The notes: generated from the sequence alone by a model not told the origin. A stretch of 64,000 bases of DNA from Paracoccus tibetensis (GCF_900102505.1 NZ_FMVT01000003.1:1-64000), one strand, 5' to 3'; positions 29,987 through 40,218 are shown, numbered from the stretch's first letter. Translations and numbers: made by a program.

Positions 29987-30892
29987 ATGCTTTTCGACGG
30001 CGCCGCAGCTTCGAAGACCGACGACTTCATCAAGGACGTGACCGAGGCCGACTTCATGGCCGAGGTGGTCGAGGCCTCCATGCAGGTGCCGGTGATCGTG
30101 GACTTCTGGGCGCCCTGGTGCGGCCCCTGCAAGACGCTCGGCCCCATGCTCGAGGCCGAGGTGGCGCGCCACAAGGGCCGCGTGCGCATGGCCAAGGTGG
30201 ACGTCGACCAGAACCAGATGATCGCGGGCCAGCTGCGCGTGCAGTCTGTGCCGACCGTCTATGCCTTCTTCCAGGGCCGCCCGGTCGACGCCTTCCAGGG
30301 CGCCCTGCCCGCCAGCCAGATCAAGCAGTTCGTCGAGAAGCTGGTCGCGCTTGGCGGTGACGACGGCGGGCTGGCCGAGGCGCTTGCCGCGGCCGAGCAG
30401 ATGATCGCCGACGGCGAGGCGGCCGACGCCATCGAGACCTTCACTGCCATCATCGGCGAGCTGCCCGACAGCCCCGAGGCCTGGTCCGGCCTCGTGCGCG
30501 CCCAGTTGGCCGCGGGCGATGCCGCCGCGGCCTCGGCGACCCTGACCCAGGTTCCCCCCGCCATCGCGGGCACCGCCCCCATAGAGGCCGCGCGCGCCCA
30601 GCTTGAGCTGGCGCGCCAGGCCGAGAGCGCCGGCCCCCTGACCGAGCTTCAGGCGAGGGTCGAGGCCGATCCGGCCGACCAGCAGGCGCGGCTGGAATAC
30701 GCGCAGGCGCTGCACGCGGCGGGCCGGGTCGAGGAGGCCGTGGACGTGCTGCTCGACAGCTTCCGCCGCGACCGCGAGTGGAACGACGGCGCGGCCAAGG
30801 CGCAGCTCTTCACCATCTTCGACAGCCTGAAGCCGAACGATCCGGTCGCGCAGAAGGGGCGGCGCCGCCTCTCTTCGCTGATCTTCGCCTGA
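29987..30892 (+). CDS. cnoX: Thioredoxin-domain co-chaperone CnoX (YbbN-like)
   Basis: 301 residues from ATG 29987. N-terminal thioredoxin fold with an intact WCGPC (Cys45, Cys48), followed by four or so tetratricopeptide-like repeats (about 125-300). CnoX proteins hold chlorine- or heat-damaged proteins and pass them to GroEL or DnaK. E. coli CnoX lacks the reactive CxxC (SxxC), whereas Caulobacter-type CnoX keeps it; this one is of the second kind and may also be an oxidoreductase. It heads a tight run with the Lon-N, Trm112-like and rhomboid genes. Confidence 0.88.
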   Translation: MLFDGAAASKTDDFIKDVTEADFMAEVVEASMQVPVIVDFWAPWCGPCKTLGPMLEAEVARHKGRVRMAKVDVDQNQMIAGQLRVQSVPTVYAFFQGRPVDAFQGALPASQIKQFVEKLVALGGDDGGLAEALAAAEQMIADGEAADAIETFTAIIGELPDSPEAWSGLVRAQLAAGDAAAASATLTQVPPAIAGTAPIEAARAQLELARQAESAGPLTELQARVEADPADQQARLEYAQALHAAGRVEEAVDVLLDSFRRDREWNDGAAKAQLFTIFDSLKPNDPVAQKGRRRLSSLIFA

Positions 30893-30902
30893 GCCGCCGG
30901 CC

Positions 30903-31529
30903 ATGCCCAAGCGCTTCGATCTGCCGGACCGCATCCCGATCTTCCCGCTGCCGGGCGCCGTGCTCATGCCCCGCGCCCGCATGCCCCTGCACATCTTCGA
31001 GCCGCGCTACCTGCAGATGCTCGAGGACACGCTGAAGACCGGCCACCGGATGATCGGCATGATCCAGCCCGAGGGCGAGGGGCTGGCGGCCATCGGCTGC
31101 GCGGGCCGGGTCGTTGCCTTCTCCGAGACCGATGACGGGCGGATGATGATCTCGCTCGGGGCCATCTCGCGCTTCCGGCTGGTGCAGGTGGACGAGGGGT
31201 TCTCGCCCTATCTCAACGCCCGCATCGACTGGTCCTCCTTCGCCCGCGACATGGCCGGCCCCGAGGAGGATCCCGGCCTCGACCGGCAGGCGCTGTTCGG
31301 GCTGCTCGGCCGCTTCATGGAAAGCGAGGGCCTCGCCACCGATTGGGACGCGGCCGCCCAGGCCGAGGACGAGCTGCTCATCAACTCGCTCTCGATGATG
31401 CTGCCCTTCTCCCCCGGCGACAAGCAGGCCCTGCTGGAATCGCCCACCCTCGCTGACCGGCGCGAGCTGCTCGTGGGCCTGATCGAATTCGCGCTCCACG
31501 GCGGCGAGAACGAGGAACGACTGCAATGA
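30903..31529 (+). CDS. LON N-terminal (substrate-binding) domain protein
   Basis: 208 residues beginning [29 protein letters not shown], the LON substrate-binding domain without the ATPase and protease parts. C-terminal helices include [25 protein letters not shown], as in the stand-alone family. It may recognise damaged proteins. It starts ten bases after cnoX and its stop overlaps the next start (ATGA), so the genes are co-translated. Confidence 0.9.
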   Translation: MPKRFDLPDRIPIFPLPGAVLMPRARMPLHIFEPRYLQMLEDTLKTGHRMIGMIQPEGEGLAAIGCAGRVVAFSETDDGRMMISLGAISRFRLVQVDEGFSPYLNARIDWSSFARDMAGPEEDPGLDRQALFGLLGRFMESEGLATDWDAAAQAEDELLINSLSMMLPFSPGDKQALLESPTLADRRELLVGLIEFALHGGENEERLQ

Positions 31530-31738
31530 CCGACCATCCCGCCGATCCCGCGCCCGCGGCTGCCTTCGACCGGCACATGCTCGAGGCGCTGGTCTGCCCG
31601 GCGACCCACAGCACGCTGCACTACGACGCCGCCCGGCAAGAGTTGGTCTCGCGCGCGGCGGGCCTCGCCTTCCCGATCCGCGCTGGCATCCCGATCATGC
31701 TGGTGGGCGAGGCGCGCCAGATCCGCGCCGATGACTGA
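31526..31738 (+). CDS. Trm112-like zinc-ribbon family protein (cysteine-poor)
   Basis: 70 residues. [43 protein letters not shown] is the Trm112p/YcaR fold, normally a small activator of methyltransferases. Only one cysteine remains, so it cannot hold zinc in the classical way, as in many bacterial members. Overlaps its upstream neighbour by four bases and its downstream neighbour by eight. Confidence 0.85.
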   Translation: MTDHPADPAPAAAFDRHMLEALVCPATHSTLHYDAARQELVSRAAGLAFPIRAGIPIMLVGEARQIRADD

Positions 31739-32402
31739 CCGGGACGGCGCGGGCAACCCCGTCGCCCTGCCCCATGTCTCGGCGCGCAGCCTCGGCCCGG
31801 TGCGCCTGCCGGGTTGGGTCCGCGCCGTCATCATCGCCTGCTGCCTGATCGAGGCGCTGCTCCTCGGGGCGGCGCTTCTCGGCTATCCGGCCCTGCGCTT
31901 CGGCGCCTTCGCCCTCGGCGCCTTCTGGTCGCCCGTGCTCGCCGAGGGGGTCGGCATCTATCCCGGCCAGCCGGTTCTCATGTTCGCGACACACGGCTTC
32001 CTGCATGCGGGCCTTCTCCATCTTGCGATGAACATGATCTCGCTCGCGGCCTTGGCGCCGCAGCTCGCCCGCCTCATCGGCGCCGGCCGCATGGCCCTTG
32101 TCTACGCCGCCGCCCAGGTCGCGGGGGCCGCCCTCTTCGGGGTGATGCAGCCGCAGGCCGGGCCGATGATCGGGGCGTCCGGCGCGGTCTTCGGCGTCGC
32201 CGGGGCCTTGGTGGTGACGACGGCCGCGACGCTCCGCCGCCGCAACCGCCCGACCGGCCCCTTACTGCGCGCGGTCCTCTTGATCCTCGGCCTCAACCTC
32301 GCGCTGACCGTCCTCATGCCCTCGATCGCGTGGGAGGCCCATCTCGGCGGCGCCCTCGCCGGCAGCCTCCTCGGCCTTCTCTTCCTCCGCCGCGCCGGCT
32401 GA
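31731..32402 (+). CDS. Rhomboid family intramembrane serine protease
   Basis: 223 residues, six membrane segments. Catalytic Ser150 in GASGAVFG and His204 in [10 protein letters not shown] form the dyad; HLAMN (97-101) is the oxyanion-site motif of the family. It cleaves membrane-embedded substrates. Its ATG lies eight bases inside the Trm112-like gene. The final 141 bases are also read, on the opposite strand, as the tail of the metalloprotease-like gene at 32262. Confidence 0.9.
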   Translation: MTDRDGAGNPVALPHVSARSLGPVRLPGWVRAVIIACCLIEALLLGAALLGYPALRFGAFALGAFWSPVLAEGVGIYPGQPVLMFATHGFLHAGLLHLAMNMISLAALAPQLARLIGAGRMALVYAAAQVAGAALFGVMQPQAGPMIGASGAVFGVAGALVVTTAATLRRRNRPTGPLLRAVLLILGLNLALTVLMPSIAWEAHLGGALAGSLLGLLFLRRAG

Positions 32403-33170
32403 AGGCAACTCGCGCGCCTCATCTTCTGTGCTTAAATATCCCGGGGGCTCCGGGGGGCTGGCCCCCCGGTCGTCGCGGGACGCCTCCGCCCCGGCCTCCG
32501 CCAAAACCAGCGCCGCCTCTTCCTCTTCGGTCAGCTCCACCCCATCGGCCGCCATCAGCCGCCGCAAGGCCGCGCGGAAGGCATCGGCCGGGGCATGGAC
32601 CAGCGCCGCCGCCGTCTCGCCCTCGGCCATGTGCTCGGCGACGATCCGGTGGCCGAGCCCGTAGCCGGTCCACTTCCGCATCTTTCCGCGCCCGAAGAAC
32701 CACGCGCCGTGATCGTAATCCGGCCGCGCCCAGAGGCTCGCCGCCTGCTTCAGCACGCCGGCGCCGGGACGCACCTGGTCCCAGGGATCGGCCGGCCCGC
32801 CCAGGATCTCGGTTACGAAATGCCCGGCCAGCCCCTCGCTCACCAGCGCCTCGCCGAGCGAGCGGCCATAGCCCGGCCCCTCCCACCGCGCGAGGTGATG
32901 CAGCTCATGGACCAGGGTGCGGCGGAAATGCTCGGGCGCAAGGCGCGCCGGATCGACGACCAGCTCGATCACGCCCCGCGCCGGCGCGCGTCCGCCGATG
33001 CCCCATTCCGGGATCACGTCGTCGCCCACGCGAACCACCAGGTCGAAGCGCGGCACGTCCAGCCGCGCCTCGACCAGCGCCAGCACCTCACGGGCATGGG
33101 CGCGGATCTCGGCCATGATCACGGTCAGATCGCCGCGCGCGTTCAGAAGATGCAGCTGCCAGATCGTCAT
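32262..33170 (-). CDS. DUF2268-like putative zinc metalloprotease with repeat-derived tail
   Basis: 302 residues. The first 205 or so look like a gluzincin-type domain: VHELHHLARWEG gives HExxH (His88, Glu89, His92), and GEALVSEGLAGHFV gives a downstream Glu as possible third ligand. This resembles DUF2268, predicted peptidases of unknown target. After about residue 235 the sequence becomes low-complexity; PGYLSTED (243-250) is encoded by a dispersed repeat (32421-32446), and the last 47 residues are antisense to the rhomboid gene. The original stop was probably lost when the repeat inserted. Starts 40 bases past ftsK. Confidence 0.65.
   Translation of the reverse strand: MTIWQLHLLNARGDLTVIMAEIRAHAREVLALVEARLDVPRFDLVVRVGDDVIPEWGIGGRAPARGVIELVVDPARLAPEHFRRTLVHELHHLARWEGPGYGRSLGEALVSEGLAGHFVTEILGGPADPWDQVRPGAGVLKQAASLWARPDYDHGAWFFGRGKMRKWTGYGLGHRIVAEHMAEGETAAALVHAPADAFRAALRRLMAADGVELTEEEEAALVLAEAGAEASRDDRGASPPEPPGYLSTEDEARELPSAGAAEEEKAEEAAGEGAAEMGLPRDRGHEDGQREVEAEDQEDRAQ
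32421..32446. repeat. Dispersed 26-bp repeat, copy 2 (in-frame in a CDS)
   Basis: Plus-strand ATCTTCTGTGCTTAAATATC plus CCGGGG, one base different from copy 1 at 15284. On the minus strand it encodes PGYLSTED, in the same frame as copy 1. It is followed at 32451-32470 by a strong hairpin (CCGGGGGG, loop CTGG, CCCCCCGG), unlike the flank of copy 1. It lies 19 bases after the rhomboid stop. Confidence 0.8.
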
Positions 33171-33210
33171 GGCTTGGTTCTACCCCCGGCCCGCCCGTGG
33201 CGCCAGAGGC

Positions 33211-35841
33211 TCAGACCTCGGGCACCAGGACCTCGCGCTTGCCGACATGGTTGGCGGGGCTGACGACGCCCTGCTCCTCCATCTGCTCGACCAGCCGCGC
33301 AGCCTTGTTGTAGCCGATGGCGAGCTTGCGCTGGATGTAGGAGGTCGAGCACTTGCGGTCCCGCGCCACGATCATCACCGCCTGGTCGTAGAGCGCGTCG
33401 TCCCCGCTCTCGCCGGTGCCGAGGCCGAGCACGGCGTCGATGTCGTCCGCCTTCTCCTCGTCCACGCCTTCGATGACGCCCGACTTGTAGCTGGGCGGGC
33501 CGAAGGATTTCAGGTGCGTCACCACCTCCTCGACCTCCTCGTCCGAGACGAAGGGCCCGTGGATGCGGGTGATGCGCGCGCCGTTGCCCATGTAGAGCAT
33601 GTCGCCCTGCCCCAGCAGTTGCTCGGCGCCCTGCTCGCCCAGGATGGTGCGGCTGTCGATCTTGGAGGTGACCTGGAAGCTGATCCGGGTCGGGAAGTTC
33701 GCCTTGATCGTGCCGGTGATCACGTCGACCGAGGGGCGCTGCGTCGCCATGATCAGGTGGATGCCCGAGGCCCGCGCCATCTGCGCAAGGCGCTGGATGC
33801 AGGCCTCGATCTCTTTCCCCGCGACCATCATCAGGTCGGCCATCTCGTCCACGATCACGACGATGTAGGGGAAGGTCTCGGGCTGGAACTCCTCGGTCTC
33901 GAAGATCGGCTCGCCGGTGTCCTCGTCAAAGCCCGTCTGGACGGTGCGCTTGAACAGCTCGCCCTTCTTCAGCGCCTCGCTGACGCGGCCGTTGTAGCCC
34001 TCGATGTTCCTGACGCCCATCTTGGACATCTTGCGATAGCGATCCTCCATCTCGCCCACGACCCATTTCAGCGCGACGACGGCCTTCTTGGGATCGGTGA
34101 CGACCGGCGACAGCAGGTGCGGAATGCCGTCATAGACCGACAGCTCCAGCATCTTGGGGTCGATCATGATCAGCCGGCACTCGTCCGGCGTCAGCTTGTA
34201 GAGGAGGCTCAGGATCATCGTGTTGATCGCGACCGACTTGCCCGAGCCGGTGGTCCCCGCGATCAAGAGGTGGGGCATCTTGGCAAGGTTGGCCACGACC
34301 GGATCGCCCCCGATGTCCTTGCCAAGCGCCAGGGGCAGCGGCTGCGTGCCGTCGCCGAAGGCGCGCGAGGCGAGGATCTCGCGCAGCAGCACCTTCTCGC
34401 GCCGGGCGTTCGGCAGCTCGATCCCGATCACCGTGCGGCCGGGCACCGTCGAGACGCGCGCCGACAGCGCGGACATGGACCGCGCGATGTCGTCCGACAG
34501 GCCGATCACGCGGCTGGCCTTAAGGCCCGGCGCCGGCTCCAGCTCGTAGAGCGTGACGACGGGGCCGGGGCGGACCTCGGTGATCTGGCCCTTCACGCCG
34601 TAATCGTCCAGCACCGCCTCCAGCATGCGGGCGTTCTCCATCAGCGCCTCCTGCGGGATGGCGTGATGGTCATCCGCGCTCGGCGCGCTCAGCAGCGCCA
34701 GCGGCGGGCGCTCGTAGCCGGGGCCGTCCTCCTCGAAGCGCAAGGCGGGCTCGGCTTCCGCGAGGGCGCTGCGCGAGGGCTGGGGCTTCTTCGCGGACGT
34801 CACGATCTGGCGCGGGGTGTCGGCGCCAAAGGGATGGGGCTCGTCCTCTTCCTCATCACGGCCGAGCGGGGACTCGATGCGCGGCTCGATCCGCGGCGGG
34901 GGGTTGCCTTCGCGCGCCAAGCGCGCCGCGACCGAGGCCAGGACCGAAGGCTTGGCCGAGCGCTTGCTGATCGCGTCCGAGATGCGGCCGCGCAGCTCGT
35001 CGGCGGTCGGCGCGGCGCCGTCATAGTCGGAATCGCGCTCGATCAGCTCGGGCTCGGGCATCTCCTCCTCCAGCTCGAAGGCGGACGGCTCGGCCGCGGC
35101 CCGGCGGCGCGAGAAGACGCCCGCGGCGGCAGGCGCCGGCACATCCTCGGCCGCCTCCCCGCGCTGGCGCGAGCGGGCGGCCGCGATGCGGGACGAGACC
35201 GCGCGGCCCGCGGCCAGCGTCAGGTGTAGCGCCAGCGCCAACCCGCCGAGGAAGCGCCGCCAGAGCCCGCGCAGCTCGGTCCGGTCGAAGCCCAGCACGA
35301 AGGCGGCCATGGCCACCGCGCCGGCCGCGACCAGAAGCCCTGCGACGCGGATGCCGATCTGGGCCTTCATGGGCAGCACGTTCAGCAGCGCGCCCATCAC
35401 CATGTCGCCGAAATGCCCGCCAAGCCCGTAGTTCTGCTGCCAGTTCTCGCCCGGCACCAGCGTGCTGCAATAGACCGAGGTCAGCGCCACGGCGAGCGGG
35501 GTGAAGATGCCCCGCATCAGCCGGTCCTCGCCCAGATGCAGCATCAGCCGCAGGCCCCAGACGATGCCGGCCAGCACCAGCACCCATGCGCCATAGCCCG
35601 CGATCATCATCAGCGGCGAGGCGACATAGGCGCCGAAGCTGCCCAGGATGTTCTGCGCGGGCTGGTCGGTCGCGGACAGGAAGCTGGGATCGTCCGCCGA
35701 CCAGCTGCCCAGCATCAGCGCGACCATCGCCGCGATGACGATGAACAGCGCGCCGACCGCCTCGCGCCCGCGCCGTTCCAGCGCGGCGCGGGTTGTCTGG
35801 TCGAACAGCGGATCGCGGTGTTTCGCCTGCCAGCTTGCCAT
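33211..35841 (-). CDS. ftsK: DNA translocase FtsK
   Basis: 876 residues from ATG 35841. Four membrane segments fill residues about 30-190, a charged linker runs to about 375, then the motor: Walker [15 protein letters not shown], Walker [15 protein letters not shown], and the FtsK/SpoIIIE arginine-rich elements. The C-terminal gamma winged helix (about 810-876; [29 protein letters not shown]) reads KOPS sequences. It pumps chromosome dimers apart at the septum with XerCD at dif. It starts four bases after the aminotransferase stop. Confidence 0.93.
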   Translation of the reverse strand: MASWQAKHRDPLFDQTTRAALERRGREAVGALFIVIAAMVALMLGSWSADDPSFLSATDQPAQNILGSFGAYVASPLMMIAGYGAWVLVLAGIVWGLRLMLHLGEDRLMRGIFTPLAVALTSVYCSTLVPGENWQQNYGLGGHFGDMVMGALLNVLPMKAQIGIRVAGLLVAAGAVAMAAFVLGFDRTELRGLWRRFLGGLALALHLTLAAGRAVSSRIAAARSRQRGEAAEDVPAPAAAGVFSRRRAAAEPSAFELEEEMPEPELIERDSDYDGAAPTADELRGRISDAISKRSAKPSVLASVAARLAREGNPPPRIEPRIESPLGRDEEEDEPHPFGADTPRQIVTSAKKPQPSRSALAEAEPALRFEEDGPGYERPPLALLSAPSADDHHAIPQEALMENARMLEAVLDDYGVKGQITEVRPGPVVTLYELEPAPGLKASRVIGLSDDIARSMSALSARVSTVPGRTVIGIELPNARREKVLLREILASRAFGDGTQPLPLALGKDIGGDPVVANLAKMPHLLIAGTTGSGKSVAINTMILSLLYKLTPDECRLIMIDPKMLELSVYDGIPHLLSPVVTDPKKAVVALKWVVGEMEDRYRKMSKMGVRNIEGYNGRVSEALKKGELFKRTVQTGFDEDTGEPIFETEEFQPETFPYIVVIVDEMADLMMVAGKEIEACIQRLAQMARASGIHLIMATQRPSVDVITGTIKANFPTRISFQVTSKIDSRTILGEQGAEQLLGQGDMLYMGNGARITRIHGPFVSDEEVEEVVTHLKSFGPPSYKSGVIEGVDEEKADDIDAVLGLGTGESGDDALYDQAVMIVARDRKCSTSYIQRKLAIGYNKAARLVEQMEEQGVVSPANHVGKREVLVPEV

Positions 35842-35845
35842 GCGC

Positions 35846-37042
35846 CTAAGCCCTTCCGTCATAAAGGACCGAGGCGAGGCGCGTCAGCGCCGCCTCGGTC
35901 TGGTCCGCATCCGCCACCAGCGCCACCCGAATGAAGCCGCGCCCGGGGTTCTGCCCCTCCACCTCGCGCGAGAGATAGGCGCCCGGCAGCACCTGGATGC
36001 CCGCCTCGGCCCAGAGCCGCCGCGCCGCCGCCTCGCCATCCTCGACCGGCAGCCACAGGAAGAACCCACCCTCCAGCGGCCGGTAGCCGGGCACGTTGCC
36101 CAGCACCCGGTCCGCAACGGCGTATTTCTGCTGATAGAGCGCGCGCGAGGCGTCCACATGCGCCTCATCCGCCCAGGCCGCCGCACTGACGCGCTGGACG
36201 GGCAGGGGCAGGGGCGCGCCGGAATACGCGCGCAGCCGCCGGATCTCGCGGATCTGCGCCGCGCCACCCGCCACGAAGCCCGAGCGCAGCCCCGGCAGGT
36301 TCGATCGCTTGGAGAGCGAGTTGAACATCACCACCCGGTCCGGCAGGCCCATCGCCGTCGCAACCTCCAGCGCGCCCGGAGGCGGCGTGTCGCGCCAGAT
36401 CTCGGAATAGCACTCGTCGGCGAAGATCAGGAAATCATGTCGCTCGGCCAGCGCGACCAGCGTTTCCAGATAGGTCCGATCCGCAACTGCGCCCTGCGGA
36501 TTGGCGGGCGAGCAAAGGTAGGCCACCGCCACCCGGTCCAGCAGCGCAGGATCCAGACTGGCGTAATCGGGCAGGTTCCCCGTATCGGGCGCCGCAGGCA
36601 CGAAGATGGGCTCGGCCTGAACGGCGGCGGTCGCGACCGCGTAGACCTGATAGAAGGGGTTCGGGATCAGGATCGCCGGGCGCTGGCCGTTCTTCTGCTC
36701 GGGGCAGAGTGCGAGGGCCGCGTTGAACAGCCCCTCGCGCGTGCCATTCAGCACCATCAGCCGCTCGGGCGCGACATCCAGCCCATAGCGCCGCCCCAGC
36801 CAGCCCGAGATCGCGCCAAGCAACTCGGGCGTGCCCTCGTTCGGCGGGTATTTCGCGAACTCGGCGATGCTGGCGGCCATCACCTCGGGCACGAAGCCGG
36901 GCATGGGGTGGCGCGGCTCACCGATGGTCAGAATCGTCGGGCTCTCGCCCGGGGCCAGCCCCGGCGACAGGTCCGCCAGCAGCGCCCGCAGGCGCGGGAA
37001 CGCGTAGTCCGGCAGGTTCGAGAACCGCTCGGGGAATGCCAT
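35846..37042 (-). CDS. PLP-dependent aminotransferase (class I/II)
   Basis: 398 residues. [17 protein letters not shown] contains the PLP-binding lysine; [24 protein letters not shown] and [14 protein letters not shown] are typical of subgroup I gamma, including succinyldiaminopimelate transaminase (DapC). A DapC role in lysine/mDAP synthesis would fit the dapD gene elsewhere in the window, but this fold is hard to separate from other aminotransferases by eye. The gene runs into ftsK with a four-base gap. Confidence 0.78.
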   Translation of the reverse strand: MAFPERFSNLPDYAFPRLRALLADLSPGLAPGESPTILTIGEPRHPMPGFVPEVMAASIAEFAKYPPNEGTPELLGAISGWLGRRYGLDVAPERLMVLNGTREGLFNAALALCPEQKNGQRPAILIPNPFYQVYAVATAAVQAEPIFVPAAPDTGNLPDYASLDPALLDRVAVAYLCSPANPQGAVADRTYLETLVALAERHDFLIFADECYSEIWRDTPPPGALEVATAMGLPDRVVMFNSLSKRSNLPGLRSGFVAGGAAQIREIRRLRAYSGAPLPLPVQRVSAAAWADEAHVDASRALYQQKYAVADRVLGNVPGYRPLEGGFFLWLPVEDGEAAARRLWAEAGIQVLPGAYLSREVEGQNPGRGFIRVALVADADQTEAALTRLASVLYDGRA

Positions 37043-37125
37043 ACTGCCTCGCTTTCGGGGTCTTCGCCCCGTTCCTTGGCAGAAACATTAGCGTGAACGC
37101 GGCTTTGCGTCCAGCGCCGACAGGC

Positions 37126-38457
37126 TCAGCCCGCCAGCGCCGCCTCGGCCCCGGCCGCGACGCGCAGAAGGTGCCGGTCGCGTCCCGCATGGCCCAGAAG
37201 CGAGATGCCGCAGGCCGGATGGCCCGTCGGCAGCGTGACCGCCGGCAGGTTCAAGAGGTTGGCGATGCGGGTGTTCCTGAGGGTCAGCAGGTTGGCGCGC
37301 ACGAACTCGGCCTCGTCGGCCATCAGCCTGGCGGCGTTCGGCGGCATGATCGGCACGGTCGGGATCAGGATGGCGTCGACGCCGGCCGCGATGTCCTTCA
37401 CCCACCGGCGGCGGATGCGGCTGAGGCTTTCCCAGGCCGAGACGTAGTCCGGCGCGCTGACCTCGGCGCCGCCGCGGAAGCGGTCGAGCATGGGCTTCCA
37501 CATCAGCTCGGGCGCGTCCTCGATCTGCGCGCGCCAGATGCCGTAGGCTTCGGGGGCGAACAGCAGCGGCGAAAGGGCCATCGCCTTTTCCACCCAGTCC
37601 GTCGTCACATGCCGGATTTCGGCGCCCGCCGCATCCAGCCGCGCCAGCGCATCCTCGAAGGCGGCGACGGGGCCGGCCTCGGCGCCCTCGAAGGGCAGGC
37701 CGTCCAGCACCAGGAAGCGCCGGCCGCGCACATCGGCGTCCGTCAGGTCCGGCGCGCGCTGGTCGGCCATGAGCGCGAACAACTCGGCGCAGTCCTCGAC
37801 CGTGCGCGCGATGGGACCGGCCACGTCGAAGCGGCGGCAGAGGGGGACGACCCCCTTCTCGGGAACCGCGCCGCTGGTCGGCTTGAAGCCCACCAGGCCG
37901 TTCCACGCCGCCGGCACCCGGACCGAGCCGCCGGTATCCGTGCCGATCGCCGCCGCCGCCAGCCCGAGCGCCACCGCCACGGCCGAGCCCGAGGACGAGC
38001 CGCCCGGCGCCAGCTGCGGGTCCAGCGCGTTCGGCGGGGTCGCGGTCACCGGGTTCAGCCCCAGCCCGCTGAACGCGAGTTCGGTCAGGTGGGTTTTGCC
38101 GAGGCAGATCATCCCCCGCCGCGCCAGCCGGGCCAGCACGATGGCGTCCTTGCGCGGCACGCGCCCCTCGAGCAGCTTCGAGCCCGCCTCGGTCACCGTC
38201 CCGCCGCTGTCGATATTGTCCTTCCAGGCGATGGCGACGCCGTCCAGCAGGCTGTGACGCCGTTCCTCCTTGGCACGGTCATGGGCGGCGACGGATTCCG
38301 ATCGCGCCCGCGCCTCGGTCAGGCGCGCATAGATGCGGGCGCAGTCGGGATGCGCCTTGGCGGCGGCGAGATAGGCCTCGGTCTGGTCCAGCGGGTCGAG
38401 AATGCCCGCCATGATGGCGCGCCCCTGCTGCATGGCGGGCGCCTTGAGCCAGTCCAT
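37126..38457 (-). CDS. Amidase (amidase signature family)
   Basis: 443 residues. The Ser-Ser-Lys triad motifs are visible: Lys in IAWKDNIDSGG, and LAPGGSSSGSAVAVALGLAAAAIGTDTGGSVR with the cis-Ser and nucleophile Ser. These hydrolyse amides such as acetamide, aryl amides or, in GatA, Gln for transamidation. The family member is not GatA-like in context. Its start is two bases after the DUF1674 stop. Substrate unknown. Confidence 0.85.
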   Translation of the reverse strand: MDWLKAPAMQQGRAIMAGILDPLDQTEAYLAAAKAHPDCARIYARLTEARARSESVAAHDRAKEERRHSLLDGVAIAWKDNIDSGGTVTEAGSKLLEGRVPRKDAIVLARLARRGMICLGKTHLTELAFSGLGLNPVTATPPNALDPQLAPGGSSSGSAVAVALGLAAAAIGTDTGGSVRVPAAWNGLVGFKPTSGAVPEKGVVPLCRRFDVAGPIARTVEDCAELFALMADQRAPDLTDADVRGRRFLVLDGLPFEGAEAGPVAAFEDALARLDAAGAEIRHVTTDWVEKAMALSPLLFAPEAYGIWRAQIEDAPELMWKPMLDRFRGGAEVSAPDYVSAWESLSRIRRRWVKDIAAGVDAILIPTVPIMPPNAARLMADEAEFVRANLLTLRNTRIANLLNLPAVTLPTGHPACGISLLGHAGRDRHLLRVAAGAEAALAG

Positions 38458-38459
38458 GC

Positions 38460-38663
38460 TCAGAAATCCACCGCGATTCCGTTCTTCTCGTAATCGCCGT
38501 AGCGCACGGGCTCGGGGCCCTCGCGGCCGCCATATTCCTTGGGCAGGATCGTCTCTTCCACGGCGCGGCGGCGCTCGGCGGCCTCGGCCAGGGCGCGCTG
38601 CGCGGCGGGCGGCAGCTCGGCCGGGGTTTCCTCAGGGCGGTCCGCGCTGGTGTCATTGCTCAT
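38460..38663 (-). CDS. DUF1674 / SDHAF4-like protein
   Basis: 67 residues ending EYGGREGPEPVRYGDYEKNGIAVDF, the DUF1674 signature. The mitochondrial relative SDHAF4 helps assemble succinate dehydrogenase by binding flavinated SdhA, so an assembly or chaperone role in alphaproteobacterial complex II is likely. The C-terminal 30 residues carry the conserved part; the N-terminus is variable and helical. It lies just ahead of the amidase gene and divergent from the RsmB-like gene. Confidence 0.85.
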   Translation of the reverse strand: MSNDTSADRPEETPAELPPAAQRALAEAAERRRAVEETILPKEYGGREGPEPVRYGDYEKNGIAVDF

Positions 38664-38729
38664 GGAAACATCCCCCGTATGGGCGTATGGGTGCCAATCT
38701 TAGGCAACATCTAGGGTAAGGAAAGCGTT

Positions 38730-39986
38730 TTGGCAAAGCCGGGCGGCGATATGGCGCGACAGGGCGCGTTGCGGTTGATCCAGAATGTGCGCGAGGGCCG
38801 GTCGCTCGCCGACCAGCCGGGCGCCCTGCGCGGCCTTCCCGCGCCCGAGCAGGCCCGCGCCGCGCGGCTGGCCGCCGAGACGCTGCGCCACCAGGGACGC
38901 GCCGACGCGGTGATCGCGAGCCTCGTCAGCCGCAAGCCCGTGCCGCAGGTGCTGGACGTCCTGCGCCTTGGCGTGGTCGAGATGCTGGAGCTGGGTGCGC
39001 CGGCCCATGGCGTCGTCGGCGCCGCGGTCGACCTGACGAAGACCCTGGGCAAGCGCGGACAGGCGGCGGCCGGGATGGTGAACGCCGTGCTCCGCAAGGC
39101 GGGCGGGTTTCAGGGCTGGGCCGCCTTGCCCCCGCAGGAACTGCCGGAATGGCTGCGCGGCCCCCTGGTCGAGGCCTACGGCGCGGACGTGATGCGCGCC
39201 ATCGAGGCCGCGCATCAGCAGGGCGCGCCGCTGGACCTGACCCCAAGTCCGGGCGCCGCGCCCGTGCCGGACGCCGAGGCACTGCCCACCGGCTCGTGGC
39301 GCCTGACCGGCCCGGTGCAGGTCTCGGCGCTGCCGGGCTTCGATGCCGGCGCGTGGTGGGTGCAGGACGCCGCCGCCGCCCTGCCCGCGCGGCTTCTGGA
39401 CCCGCAGCCCGGCGAGCGCATCGCCGATCTCTGCGCCGCGCCCGGCGGCAAGACGCTGCAATTGGCGGCCGCCGGGGCCGAGGTCACCGCGGTCGACATC
39501 AGCGAGCCGCGCCTGCGCCGCCTGCGCGAGAACCTTCAGCGCTGCAAGCTGGCCGCCCGGATCGTCGCCGCCGACGTGCTGGACTGGCGCCCCGAGGCGC
39601 CGCTGGACGCCGTGCTGCTGGACGCCCCCTGCAGCGCCACCGGCACGATCCGCCGCCATCCCGACCTGCCCTTCATCCGCGACGGCCACGGCATCGCCGA
39701 GCTGATCGAGCTGCAGGCCACGATGATCGACCACGCGCTGTCGATCCTGCGCCCCGGCGGCCGGCTGGTCTTCGCCACCTGCTCGCTGATCCCCGACGAG
39801 GGCGAGGTGCAGGTCGAGGAGGCCCTTGCCCGCCACCCCGGCCTCGCCGTCGAGCGGCCGGACCTGACAGGCATCGAGCCCGGCTGGATCACCGAGGAAG
39901 GCGGCCTGCGCCTGCGCCCCGACTTCTGGGCCGACCGCGGCGGGATGGACGGCTTTTACATGGCCCGGCTGAGAAAGCCGTCCTGA
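38730..39986 (+). CDS. RsmB/NOP family RNA cytosine C5-methyltransferase
   Basis: 418 residues; TTG appears the furthest start, with an ATG seven codons on. An N-terminal NusB-like helical domain (about 10-125) precedes the SAM domain: IADLCAAPGGKTLQLAAAG, LDAPCSATG (motif IV Cys) and VFATCSLIPDEGEVQ (motif VI Cys, nucleophile). RsmB methylates C967 of 16S rRNA. Shorter than E. coli RsmB only slightly. A promoter probably lies in the short divergent gap to DUF1674. Confidence 0.88.
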   Translation: MAKPGGDMARQGALRLIQNVREGRSLADQPGALRGLPAPEQARAARLAAETLRHQGRADAVIASLVSRKPVPQVLDVLRLGVVEMLELGAPAHGVVGAAVDLTKTLGKRGQAAAGMVNAVLRKAGGFQGWAALPPQELPEWLRGPLVEAYGADVMRAIEAAHQQGAPLDLTPSPGAAPVPDAEALPTGSWRLTGPVQVSALPGFDAGAWWVQDAAAALPARLLDPQPGERIADLCAAPGGKTLQLAAAGAEVTAVDISEPRLRRLRENLQRCKLAARIVAADVLDWRPEAPLDAVLLDAPCSATGTIRRHPDLPFIRDGHGIAELIELQATMIDHALSILRPGGRLVFATCSLIPDEGEVQVEEALARHPGLAVERPDLTGIEPGWITEEGGLRLRPDFWADRGGMDGFYMARLRKPS

Positions 39987-40041
39987 CCGGCGGAACCGCC
40001 CTTCTTGGCGCGCGGTTCGTTATCGCTACACAGGAAAGGAG

Positions 40042-40218
40042 ATGGACATGAAGCTTGCCTATATCGCCATGGGACTGAAGGTCGCCTCAGCCCTGATGAA
40101 GACGAGAGGCGCCATGACGCTGGCGCGCGGCGGCGGCGGGATTGCTTCAGGGATCGGCACGGCGGTCGCGCTGGTGGCGGTCGGGCGGCTGGCGCGGAAC
40201 CTCCTGATCCGCCGGTAG
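40042..40218 (+). CDS. Small hypothetical protein, 58 residues
   Basis: ATG 40042 is preceded by CAGGAAAGGAG, a strong ribosome site; stop TAG at 40216. The product is [20 protein letters not shown] at the start, then a glycine-rich turn and a hydrophobic helix ([19 protein letters not shown]), so it looks like a one-pass membrane protein or amphipathic helix protein. It lies between the RsmB-like gene and purH, on the same strand. No family recognised; a start at 40048 is also possible. Confidence 0.6.
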   Translation: MDMKLAYIAMGLKVASALMKTRGAMTLARGGGGIASGIGTAVALVAVGRLARNLLIRR

